NCBI RefSeq assembly: GCF_900129295.1
Contig: NZ_FQUU01000008.1
Coordinates: forward strand, 1-64,000
From: Flavisolibacter ginsengisoli DSM 18119
GTDB taxonomy: Bacteria; Bacteroidota; Bacteroidia; Chitinophagales; Chitinophagaceae
Direction of reading: 5' to 3'
Length of the DNA: 64,000 nt
A model generated the notes under the pieces. It did no database searches. It was not told the DNA's origin and worked only from the letters and a program-made list of their open reading frames with translations. This document shows positions 38,301 to 46,304 of the stretch, piece by piece (position 1 is the stretch's first letter; each line of letters starts with the position of its first letter). The translations under genes and the position numbers were made by a program.

Positions 38301-39213
38301 TAGTAAATGGGGAGAAAAAGCAGTACCCTTTAATTTGGTGTTGGATCTAATGTCTATAAATCAGGTAGACAAAATTCAATACTTGCCTCGCAACAGGGGA
38401 AATGGAATAATTATGAAAGGCAAGGTATCTTATAGCCTGGATAAAATCAATTGGAACGAAGCTGACTCATTTAAATGGATAGGGAATGGCGACGTAAAAG
38501 AATTTAAATTCCAGTCACACCCCTTAGCACGGTATATAAAAATAGCCATTACAGAAGGAGTAGGCGATTATGGTTCCGGTCGTGAAATCTATGTATTTAA
38601 GGTACCAGGATCAGAAAGTCACCTTATTGGAGATATTAATAATGATAATAGAATTGACAATAATGATCTTATCTCCTATAGAAATTATACAGGTTTGCGA
38701 AAGGGTGATAGCGATTTTGAAGGATATATTAGCAAAGGAGATGAGAACAAAAACAACTTGATTGATGCCTACGATATTTCAACCGTAGCCACTCGCCTTG
38801 AAGGGGGAGCTAATTCAAATAAATTAGATAGCCTAACTGGAAGTTTGATGATTATTCCGAATAAAAGAACTTATGAGAAAAATGAAATTGTGGAATTGAG
38901 AATTAAAGGCAGTGATTTGAGGTCTGTAAATGCACTGAGTTTTGCCTTGCCTTACAACAATAAGGATTTTGACTTTGTAGGAATTACACCCATCAATTTA
39001 GCCACAATGGAAAATATGACCAACGACCGTCTCCATTCTAACGGAGAAAAAGTACTATATCCCACCTTTGTAAATATAGGCGAGGGGGAAACATTGCAGG
39101 GATCTATGGACTTATTTCTAATAAAAATGATAGCAAAGCATAAAATTAACTATGATCTAAAACCAATTCAGGGCATCCTGGTAGATACACATCTGAATAC
39201 ATTGAAATTTTAA
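35368..39213 (+). CDS. GH31 family glycosidase with FN3-like, discoidin, dockerin-like and cohesin-like modules
   Basis: About 1281 residues from ATG 35368, which begins a signal peptide (MKKRFQYLISFYFTIIYLA). The GH31 beta domain and TIM barrel come first. The putative nucleophile is Asp422 in VLKTDVAWVGQGYSFGLN and the acid/base is Asp474 in GVWTGDQTGGMWEY. This pattern resembles alpha-glucosyltransferase/alpha-glucosidase-type GH31 members. A C-terminal beta region follows, then an FN3-like segment, an F5/8-type-C discoidin (near DFDESSMWHSKWGEK), a duplicated calcium loop of dockerin type (DINNDNRIDNNDL and DENKNNLIDAYD), and a final cohesin-like sandwich. It is exported and probably surface- or periplasm-located. 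Exact substrate unknown. Confidence 0.87.
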   Translation: MKKRFQYLISFYFTIIYLATCSFKATAQQPHTEINKAKQDTVTIISVRKVNTTTVDVQLSNKQHMLFDFYGDNIFRWFYDKTGGLLRDPESQPAANILVDNPRKPVQKLQVTSSNNKFNISTGKIDIELDKSSTGIRILNKELKIIVETLAPVSFDKKKVSLHLKENAQEYFYGGGVQNGRFSHKGKTIAIENQNSWTDGGVASPTPFFWSTNGYGILWYTFKKGKYDFGNKEPGVVSLSHETNYLDVFFMVDKSPETILNDFYQLTGHPVLLPKFAFYEGHLNAYNRDFWKADSSAILFEDSKRYKESQKDNGGTKESLNGENKNYQFSARAVIDRYKSNDFPLGWILPNDGYGAGYGQTNTLDSNILNLKSFSEYARRHGVYIGLWTQSDLHPKDSIPALLQRDIVKEVGVAGVRVLKTDVAWVGQGYSFGLNAVAEVSKIIPQYGDNARPFIITLDGWAGTQRYAGVWTGDQTGGMWEYIRFHIPTYLGSGLSGQPNITSDMDGIFGGKNAIINTRDFQWKTFTPMELNMDGWGSNEKYPFALGEPATSINRTYLKLKSELIPYTYSIAKESITGLPMMRAMFIEYPGKYTFGTHTQYQYMYGPSFLVAPVYKSTNADTLGNDIRNGIYLPKGQWIDYFTGNMYSGDCILNNFKTPIWKLPLFIKNGAIIPLANPNNNVTEIDKSLRIYEIFPAGKSYFNEYDDDGVTESNKKGNSISTLIESSQQGNMVTITIHPSKGNFAGFVKNKTTEFRINVTQPSRSVMASVGNQKIKLRKAVSKQSFIRQTNVYFYDPAPNLNSFATKGTEFEKLIISRNPQLLVKIAATDITINKIKLIVNGFIFEPTDHSRTSSGPLITPLNAHVTDAYRKAYTLKPSWNKVSNADYYEIDFDGQRYTHIKDTSLAFEDLLPETNYTFKLRSVNKVATSPWTSFSARTQVNPLEFAIKGIMAYSTTPAEEGTELSNLFDFDESSMWHSKWGEKAVPFNLVLDLMSINQVDKIQYLPRNRGNGIIMKGKVSYSLDKINWNEADSFKWIGNGDVKEFKFQSHPLARYIKIAITEGVGDYGSGREIYVFKVPGSESHLIGDINNDNRIDNNDLISYRNYTGLRKGDSDFEGYISKGDENKNNLIDAYDISTVATRLEGGANSNKLDSLTGSLMIIPNKRTYEKNEIVELRIKGSDLRSVNALSFALPYNNKDFDFVGITPINLATMENMTNDRLHSNGEKVLYPTFVNIGEGETLQGSMDLFLIKMIAKHKINYDLKPIQGILVDTHLNTLKF

Positions 39214-39670
39214 CTAGCTCAAATTTTTACCAATAGATAGAATATTTATAATAATTATTTGCTGTATGAATTCTATTAAGGGTTTCACAATGCCAATTTG
39301 AATGATTCAACAAATAGTGGTTAATAAAACGTGAGGTCCGCATTAACACAAATGAATTATCTGACTGTAGATTTAGAAAATGAAAGTTTCCTTTTTGACT
39401 CAAATCTGATTATACTTTAATTTTCATGTTATTACAGTATTTTTAAAAAACAGTATTCATTCCAGTTATAGTAATTATAAAGACATAAATAGATATTCGC
39501 TAAGAAGGAATTCTGTAAAGCACCAAGAACATTGTGTCATGTAATAAAAACCTGCAAAGAAACGAGGTTAAATATGCTGGAATTAATAATAGGTTCAGTT
39601 ATAAAACCAATTAATTTTATACATCTGGTCCCACCATATTTGCCTGGACCTATGGAAATTTACAATTATA
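39214..39670. other. AT-rich gap between glycosidase genes
   Basis: No gene, terminator hairpin or clear promoter was found in this AT-rich stretch. It may hold the promoter of the six-hairpin glycosidase gene. Confidence 0.5.
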
Positions 39671-41689
39671 ATGCTGATGATCCGTTTACTGACTTTGTAC
39701 AATAAGAACCTGCTTACGATATTATCATTGTTAATGGTTTTTTCCCTACCTGCAGTAGCACAGGAAAATCAGAGATGGGAGATCAATGCAGATGAATCCA
39801 TCACCTGGAACATTCATAAACAACTCCCCCATGCCGACCATATTGAAATGAGTGGCAAACGCATTGCCTGTGTATTGCGTTATGGTGTTAATGCCGACAG
39901 TTCGTTTTACGCTACACGTAGCCTGGTATGGCCAATGCTTCGCACTATTCCCAATAATACACATGCCAGTCTTACCCGACGTTTCAAACAAGATGGATTT
40001 GACCTTATAACCATTAATTATAAACCTGTAGAACATGAAAAAGTAAATTCCATCACGCTTAACGGCACACTAATAATAAAAAGTGTAACATCCGAAAAAA
40101 TGGAATTGCAAAGACAGTTTTTCCCTTCCACTGAGCTGCCGGGTTATTGTGAATTGTATACCCTTAAAAATACTTCAGGGAAAGATTGTATAGTGGAAAT
40201 ACCAAATCTGCATGAAACCTTTATAACCGATTCTTCAAAAGGAACTGAAGGAAGTTATGCCTTACATATGCAGGTATCCAATAATGGCAGCCATCCATTA
40301 AAGAATAATGATTCTCTCAGCTTCTCGGTATCTTATACGGGTACTTCTAAAAACAACCCTGTATTGCAAATTCAAGCTGAAGATGAAAGAGTAAAAAGAC
40401 TCAATTTTATACATGAATTGTGGAGCAAGTTAGTTTTGGAAACACCTGATACTGTATTAAACAGGGAATTCGCATTCGCCAAAATAAGAGGAGCAGAAAG
40501 TATCTACGCCACCAAAGGAGGCCCCTTGCATGGTCCCGGAGGAGAAGCTTATTATGCAGCTATCTGGGCCAATGACCAGGCAGAATATATAGGTCCATTC
40601 TTTCCTTACCTGGGTTATGCTTATGGAAACGAGGCATCCTTAAACGCCTACCTGCATTTCGCAAGGTTTATGAATAAGGATTATAAGCCAATCCCGAGCT
40701 CTATTATTGCAGAAGGCACGGACATTTGGGATGGCGCCGGAGATCGGGGTGATGCGGCTATGATTGCATATGGTGCAGCTCGTTACGCCTTAGCATCGGG
40801 TGATATAGTGCAAGCTAAAAAGTTGTGGCCACTAATTCAATGGTGCCTGGAATACTGCCGCAGGAAATTGAACAACGAAGGGGTAGTAACCTCAAATTCC
40901 GACGAATTGGAAGGTCGCCTGCCTTCAGGTGATGCTAACCTATGCACTTCTTCTCTTTATTATGACGCATTAAATTCTTCCGCTTATCTCGCTAAAATCC
41001 TGGGGGAAGGAAACAGGCAGGCCTCGGATTACAAGAAGCAGGCAGAAAAAATAAAAGTTGCCATAGAAAAATATTTTGGGGGAACTATTGACGGATTTAA
41101 AACTTACAAATACTATAAAGGAAATGATACCTTACGTGCATGGATATGCATTCCATTAACTATGGGTATTTATGACCGTGCAGCAGGTACTATTGATGCA
41201 TTATTCTCGCCTCGTCTATGGACCGCAGATGGATTGGCAAGTATTGCGGGTGAAAGAACATTTTGGGATAGATCCACTCTTTATGCATTAAGAGGGGTAT
41301 TGTCGGCTGGCGCAACTGATAAAGCATTGAACTTTTTGCATTCCTATTCTGAGCGCAGGTTACTCGGTGATCACGTGCCTTATCCTGTGGAAGCTTACCC
41401 TGAAGGAAACCAACGGCATCTGTCAGCAGAAAGCGGTTTGTATTGCCGCATATTTACAGAAGGATTATTCGGTATCAGGCCTACAGGATTGCATAGTTTT
41501 AAATTGTTACCCAGGCTTCCCTCTTCATGGAATAGCATAAGCCTGCGTCATATTTATGCTTTTAAAAGTGATATCGATATTATGGTAAGAAAGGTTGATA
41601 CAGGCCTTCATATCTCAGTAACCAATGGCGGGAAGACTGTTGTTGATAAAACTATTCATAATGGGGATGAGATAGATGTGCGATTATAA
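39671..41689 (+). CDS. Secreted six-hairpin glycosidase-like protein
   Basis: A 672-residue protein with a signal peptide (LLTILSLLMVFSLPAVAQE; the start may be ATG 39671 or 39677). An N-terminal beta-sandwich is followed by an (alpha/alpha)6-barrel-like part: GGPLHGPGGEAYYAAIWAND, EGTDIWDGAGDRGDAAMIAYG, SNSDELEGRLPSGDANLC, CIPLTMGIYDRAAGTIDAL and FTEGLFGIRPTGLHSFKLLP. The layout resembles alpha-L-rhamnosidase and related six-hairpin glycosidases, but I cannot assign a GH family. Acidic residues in the NDQAE and DELEG segments are candidate catalytic sites. It lies convergent to the fucosidase of the same locus. Confidence 0.75.
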   Translation: MLMIRLLTLYNKNLLTILSLLMVFSLPAVAQENQRWEINADESITWNIHKQLPHADHIEMSGKRIACVLRYGVNADSSFYATRSLVWPMLRTIPNNTHASLTRRFKQDGFDLITINYKPVEHEKVNSITLNGTLIIKSVTSEKMELQRQFFPSTELPGYCELYTLKNTSGKDCIVEIPNLHETFITDSSKGTEGSYALHMQVSNNGSHPLKNNDSLSFSVSYTGTSKNNPVLQIQAEDERVKRLNFIHELWSKLVLETPDTVLNREFAFAKIRGAESIYATKGGPLHGPGGEAYYAAIWANDQAEYIGPFFPYLGYAYGNEASLNAYLHFARFMNKDYKPIPSSIIAEGTDIWDGAGDRGDAAMIAYGAARYALASGDIVQAKKLWPLIQWCLEYCRRKLNNEGVVTSNSDELEGRLPSGDANLCTSSLYYDALNSSAYLAKILGEGNRQASDYKKQAEKIKVAIEKYFGGTIDGFKTYKYYKGNDTLRAWICIPLTMGIYDRAAGTIDALFSPRLWTADGLASIAGERTFWDRSTLYALRGVLSAGATDKALNFLHSYSERRLLGDHVPYPVEAYPEGNQRHLSAESGLYCRIFTEGLFGIRPTGLHSFKLLPRLPSSWNSISLRHIYAFKSDIDIMVRKVDTGLHISVTNGGKTVVDKTIHNGDEIDVRL

Positions 41690-41810
41690 AATGAACTTAA
41701 GATAATAGTTTAATAATGCTCATTCAAATATCAAACTACGCTTCTAGCCCTCAAAAGCGAGAACCTGGGTTTTATTTGTAAGAGTGGAAATTAGTGCTAG
41801 GCTCCTTATT

Positions 41811-43139
41811 TCAATTCAAGCCTCCCTGGCCCCTGTATAATTTAAGAGGTCCATCAAGTTCTAATTTCAATATTGTCATATATGGGTCTTTGAACTTCTC
41901 CGGGATCTTGATAAATACAAGTCCAGGTACCGGGCTCCATGAGATTTTGCCTACTATTTTATACGGCAAAGTATAATTGGTCCCCAAAACATGGATGCGC
42001 TTAATAGTATTGGATAAACCTTTTATCATTACGTCTCCGGTAGTTCCACCGGGCAAAAAGAGATATAAGGAGTTTGAATCTTTTGATATTGTGGTAGGAC
42101 CATAAAAATGGCCTTGGGGCAATCCGGGAAGTGAGCCAAAAATTGCTTCTTCATGTTTTTTGTTCCACTTGCCTAATTCTTTCAAAACAGTAATCTCTTG
42201 TTGGGGGATAGTGCCATCTTCCCTGGGTCCGATGTCTAATAAAAGATTTCCTCCATTGCTTACCACATCGGCAAAAATGGTTATGATCTCAAATGGGGTT
42301 TTCCATGAAGTATCCTTTGGTTGGTAGCCCCAGCTGTTGTTAATGGTCATACATAATTCCCACCATTTGTATTTAGGACGACTGACAGGAAAGTTTTGTT
42401 CCGGGGTTTCATAATCCCCATATTCTTGCAACCTGCCATTTATAATAGCAGTAGGGTTTTGGTGCAATATTTCATTCCGTACTTTCTCGCTTTCCCATTC
42501 ATTTGCAGTATGCTCCCAATCGCCATCAAACCACCAAAGTGCAGGCGTAAATGCAGTATTGATCTCCTTGATTTGTGATTGAAAGAAATTCCTGAATCTT
42601 TGCCAGCGATCGGGGTCATCAGCAATTTTGTAGCGGTTACTGTCATTCAGGAACCCAGGATAATCGGGGTGACTCCAGTCAATAAGAGAAAAGTAAGCGC
42701 CACGTTTAATTCCCTCCTTATCAAGGGCGTTATAAAAAGAGGTAAGGACGTCCTTTTTCACAGGAGAATTTTTAGAAATGCTATAATGATCTTGCTTTGT
42801 AGGCCACAAGGCTACACCGTCATGATGCTTTGTTGTAATTACAGCATAGCGGGCACCCGAAGTTTTAATAAGAGAAGCCCATGCTTTAGGGTCATATTTA
42901 CTGGCAGTAAATCCATTTAATTGTTTCATGTAATCCTCATGACTAATCTTTTTGTTATAAAAGCTCCAACTTTCATCAATACCGTTTACCGAATAAATGC
43001 CCCAGTGAATGAAGATACCTAGCTTTGCATCCGAGAACCATTGCATTTTATTGGATATTGAATCCTGGCTGATTTTTGATTGTGAATATGCAGCACCAGA
43101 TACCAATAAGGTTATAAAAGGTAAAAAAAACCTCTTCAT
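41811..43139 (-). CDS. Alpha-L-fucosidase (GH29)
   Basis: A 442-residue GH29 enzyme that releases alpha-linked L-fucose by retention. The signal peptide ends in SGAAYSQ, so it is periplasmic. Diagnostic motifs are LGIFIHWGIYSVNG, YAVITTKHHDGVALW, and the likely nucleophile Asp205 in ALWWFDGDWEH. SNGGNLLLDIGPREDGTIP closes the barrel. It ends without the carbohydrate-binding module seen in some members. Last gene of the SusC/SusD operon, 83 bases after GH92. Confidence 0.94.
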   Translation of the reverse strand: MKRFFLPFITLLVSGAAYSQSKISQDSISNKMQWFSDAKLGIFIHWGIYSVNGIDESWSFYNKKISHEDYMKQLNGFTASKYDPKAWASLIKTSGARYAVITTKHHDGVALWPTKQDHYSISKNSPVKKDVLTSFYNALDKEGIKRGAYFSLIDWSHPDYPGFLNDSNRYKIADDPDRWQRFRNFFQSQIKEINTAFTPALWWFDGDWEHTANEWESEKVRNEILHQNPTAIINGRLQEYGDYETPEQNFPVSRPKYKWWELCMTINNSWGYQPKDTSWKTPFEIITIFADVVSNGGNLLLDIGPREDGTIPQQEITVLKELGKWNKKHEEAIFGSLPGLPQGHFYGPTTISKDSNSLYLFLPGGTTGDVMIKGLSNTIKRIHVLGTNYTLPYKIVGKISWSPVPGLVFIKIPEKFKDPYMTILKLELDGPLKLYRGQGGLN

Positions 43140-43221
43140 AATTGAATTTTTTAAAGAATATTAATTAACAGGTAAAACATAACCAAGAAGATATTTTCCT
43201 GGATTTACAACTTTAGTTTAC

Positions 43222-46149
43222 TTACCTGATTAGTATTTCATCTATGAAAATATGAGTGGGTTGGCCAGCACTTTCGTGCCAGGCAGGTAATACACCCCCA
43301 TTCTTTGCAGTAACTTTTATATACCGCGCATTGGCTTTTACATCAACACCTAATTCCTGCACAGCAGGTCCTTTATCTTCTGTTGATATTTTGTTCCGGA
43401 CTGTTGTTAAAGGCTGGAAAACCTTTCCATCGGTGCTGGACTCAAATATTACCTCCTTTGGATAAACTATCCAGGGACTCACATCCTGTAATACATGAAT
43501 GCCAACGTGGTTTATTGGTCGCAAGGATTTGAGGTCTATTAGTGCTACAAAATCTTTATCGAAATAACTTTGCCACTCCCCTGTTTTCCAATTTTTTGTT
43601 CCTGTAATACCATCAATTAAGGCTTGTTCACCACCTGCAGTGTACATTGGGTTCACTTCACTCATTACAGTAATCGTTCTGTCAGAAGGAACTTTATAAA
43701 AGCTTTGTGTTACGACGGCACTTTTGGATCCGTTATTTTCTGAATAGAAGGATACCTTACAAGTATTATTAATCGTGAATGGCTTTGTATACCGGGTAAA
43801 AGCTGAGGCCTGACTTTCTTTTGCATCCAACTTGTAATAAATGGCAGCTTGTTTGTCGAGGGTTCCCATTTTAACAGATAGGCTTTGTTTAAACTTGTTG
43901 GTGTTCATGTCAAAATACGGGACTGCTACAAATTTGCCGTCTACTATTGAAGAATGCGGAATATCTTTTTCTTTTACACCTCTTCCATAGTTTGGTTTAT
44001 TGCTCATTGTAAAGATCAACTCTCCACCATTGGAAAGGTCGGCATGCCTGAAATAAGTCCCTGGGAGAAGTTTTCCATTTAAGGATACTGAATTTACATA
44101 AAAATTGCCGGATGATCTGTTTTGTGCTTTTATGAAGAACGTTTTCGTATTTTCCAGGTGTACTTTCACTTCATCAAACATTGGTGTTCCTAATGCATAG
44201 ATGCCACTTCCTGGCGTTACTTCATAAAAGCCCATCGCATTCAAAACATACCATGCACTCATCTGCCCGCAATCTTCATTGCCTATTAATCCATCGGGGC
44301 TATTCGTATAAAAATCAGTGCCGATCCTATGTATCAACTCTTGTGTACGCCAGGGTTTTCCTGCATAATTAAACAAGTAAGCCATGTGATGACTAGGTTC
44401 GTTCCCCTGCGCATACTGACCAATCAACCCAGTAACATCTGCCTGGTCCCGGCCACTAAGGTTTTCAGTTGTTGTAAATAATTCCTCAAGCTTTTTAGCA
44501 AAAGCTTCCCTACTGCCATGTAGTTTGATTAAACCATCAATATCCTGTTGGGCAGTAAAAGAGTAATGCCAGGAGTTACCCTCAGTAAAAAAGTTGTTGA
44601 CTTCAGTTGCCTTGAAAGGCGAATACCACATGCCCTGTACTTTTCCTCTTATATGTTTAGTAGAGGGATCAAAAAGGTTTTTATAGTTTTGAGCTCTCAG
44701 TGAATATTTGCGGTAAACACTGTCATTTCCTATCCATTTGGCAAGTTGAGAAATGCACCAATCATCATAGGCATACTCCACAGTTTTGGAGGCGCTCTCG
44801 TGATCAATATCATTGCTGACAAAACCCAAATTTCCATACTCCTTTAAACCGAAACGATCACTCTCTGCATAATTTGTCATTGCTTTCAACGCCATTTGAG
44901 CATCAAAATCACGAATTCCTTTTTGGTAAGCATCTACAATAACAGGAACAGAATGGTATCCAATCATACAAAAGGTTTCATTCCCGCTTAGCTCCCAAAC
45001 GGGCAACATACCTCCATATTTATATTGAGCCAAAAATGTGTTGATCCAGTCATTGGTGCGTTTACGGTTTATAATAGTCATCAATGGATGCAATGAGCGA
45101 TGTGTGTCCCAAAGAGAAAACACACTGTAATTAGTGAAGTTATCAGCCTTGTGAATTTTTAGATCAGTACCCCTGTATTGACCATTTATATCAGTATATG
45201 TATTTGGTGCTAAGCAGGCATGGTATAAAGCAGTATAAAAGACTGTTTGCTGATCAGCGCTTCCTCCTTTGACATCTATTTTTCCCAATTCCTTATTCCA
45301 GGTATTTTCAGCAATAGACTTTAGTTTATTAAAATCCCAATCCGGAATCTCCGTATCCAGGTTGAGTTTTGCATTCTCCATACTAACCCCTGATATACCG
45401 ATCTTTACATGAAGTTTTTTATCTCCTGTAAGGTCAAAACTGAAATAGGATTTAATATTATTTCCTGTAGCAATTTTAATTCCTTTCTGTAGTGTATCAT
45501 TCACTGCAATACCATAGTCCTTAAAAGGTTTCTCAAACTTCATATAAAAGAATACTGATTGATTTGTTGCCCATGAGCTGCTCCTTCTCATTCCTCTTAC
45601 CTCGTAAGCATTGAGTATTTCAAGAGAAGATTCCAGAACCTGGTCACGGTGTTGCAGATCAAGTAATATGTTTCCTTCCGAAGCGTTATTGGGAAAGCTA
45701 TATTCATGCATGCCAGATCGTGTGGATGTGGTTAACGCTACCTTAATGTTATTCTTGTCAAGCAATACTTCATAATAACCAGCATGCGCCTTTTCATTCT
45801 TATGCGAAAATGGTGATGCATATTCTTTATTCTTCCATTTTACTTCACCAGTAAATGGCATCAATAATATATCGCAGTAATCCGCAATGCCGGTACCACT
45901 TAAATGTGTATGAGAAAAGCCATAAATAATTGAATCGGAATAATGGTACCCTCCGCACCCATCCCACCCTTCAAGCCTTGTATCAGGGCTTAGTTGCATC
46001 ATTCCAAAGGGCATGCTTGCACCTGGATATGTATGACCGTGTCCCCCCGTTCCAATAAAAGGATTTACCAATAAAGAATAATTCTTTTGCCCTACCGCAT
46101 TTGTGAAAATGAAAAGCATAACACCAAAAGAAAACCGACGCCAACCCAT
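43222..46149 (-). CDS. GH92 alpha-mannosidase with C-terminal discoidin-like domain
   Basis: A 975-residue exo-acting, calcium-dependent alpha-mannosidase of family GH92. After a signal peptide (FGVMLFIFTNAVGQ) comes the N-terminal beta domain with NPFIGTGGHGHTYPGASMPF and YGFSHTHLSGTGIADY. The (alpha/alpha)6 catalytic domain has FSLWDTHRSLHPLMTI, GRDQADVTGLIGQYAQGNEP, EPSHHMAYLFNYAGKPW and LIGNEDCGQMSAWYVLNAMG. The last about 150 residues resemble an F5/8-type-C module. It removes non-reducing mannose, so the target glycan carries alpha-mannose. A terminator hairpin separates it from susD, so its expression is probably lower than that of the transporter. Confidence 0.95.
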   Translation of the reverse strand: MGWRRFSFGVMLFIFTNAVGQKNYSLLVNPFIGTGGHGHTYPGASMPFGMMQLSPDTRLEGWDGCGGYHYSDSIIYGFSHTHLSGTGIADYCDILLMPFTGEVKWKNKEYASPFSHKNEKAHAGYYEVLLDKNNIKVALTTSTRSGMHEYSFPNNASEGNILLDLQHRDQVLESSLEILNAYEVRGMRRSSSWATNQSVFFYMKFEKPFKDYGIAVNDTLQKGIKIATGNNIKSYFSFDLTGDKKLHVKIGISGVSMENAKLNLDTEIPDWDFNKLKSIAENTWNKELGKIDVKGGSADQQTVFYTALYHACLAPNTYTDINGQYRGTDLKIHKADNFTNYSVFSLWDTHRSLHPLMTIINRKRTNDWINTFLAQYKYGGMLPVWELSGNETFCMIGYHSVPVIVDAYQKGIRDFDAQMALKAMTNYAESDRFGLKEYGNLGFVSNDIDHESASKTVEYAYDDWCISQLAKWIGNDSVYRKYSLRAQNYKNLFDPSTKHIRGKVQGMWYSPFKATEVNNFFTEGNSWHYSFTAQQDIDGLIKLHGSREAFAKKLEELFTTTENLSGRDQADVTGLIGQYAQGNEPSHHMAYLFNYAGKPWRTQELIHRIGTDFYTNSPDGLIGNEDCGQMSAWYVLNAMGFYEVTPGSGIYALGTPMFDEVKVHLENTKTFFIKAQNRSSGNFYVNSVSLNGKLLPGTYFRHADLSNGGELIFTMSNKPNYGRGVKEKDIPHSSIVDGKFVAVPYFDMNTNKFKQSLSVKMGTLDKQAAIYYKLDAKESQASAFTRYTKPFTINNTCKVSFYSENNGSKSAVVTQSFYKVPSDRTITVMSEVNPMYTAGGEQALIDGITGTKNWKTGEWQSYFDKDFVALIDLKSLRPINHVGIHVLQDVSPWIVYPKEVIFESSTDGKVFQPLTTVRNKISTEDKGPAVQELGVDVKANARYIKVTAKNGGVLPAWHESAGQPTHIFIDEILIR

Positions 46150-46238
46150 ACAATATTTATTTGTTTAATTAAAAGTAACTGCACATTAGCATTATAACTG
46201 AATATCAAACTTAACCCTTGAATGTATCCGGTGAATTT

Positions 46239-46270
46239 GAAAAAATAGCCCCTATAGAAATAGGGGCTAT
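46239..46270 (-). terminator. Terminator/attenuator between susD and GH92
   Basis: An 11-bp perfect stem ATAGCCCCTAT/ATAGGGGCTAT with a four-base loop, followed by six T on the minus strand, lies 34 bases after the susD stop and about 90 bases before GH92. It likely reduces transcription into the enzyme genes. Confidence 0.85.
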
Positions 46271-46304
46271 GAAAATACAAGCACTGCTATATGAGAAAAA
46301 CTAA

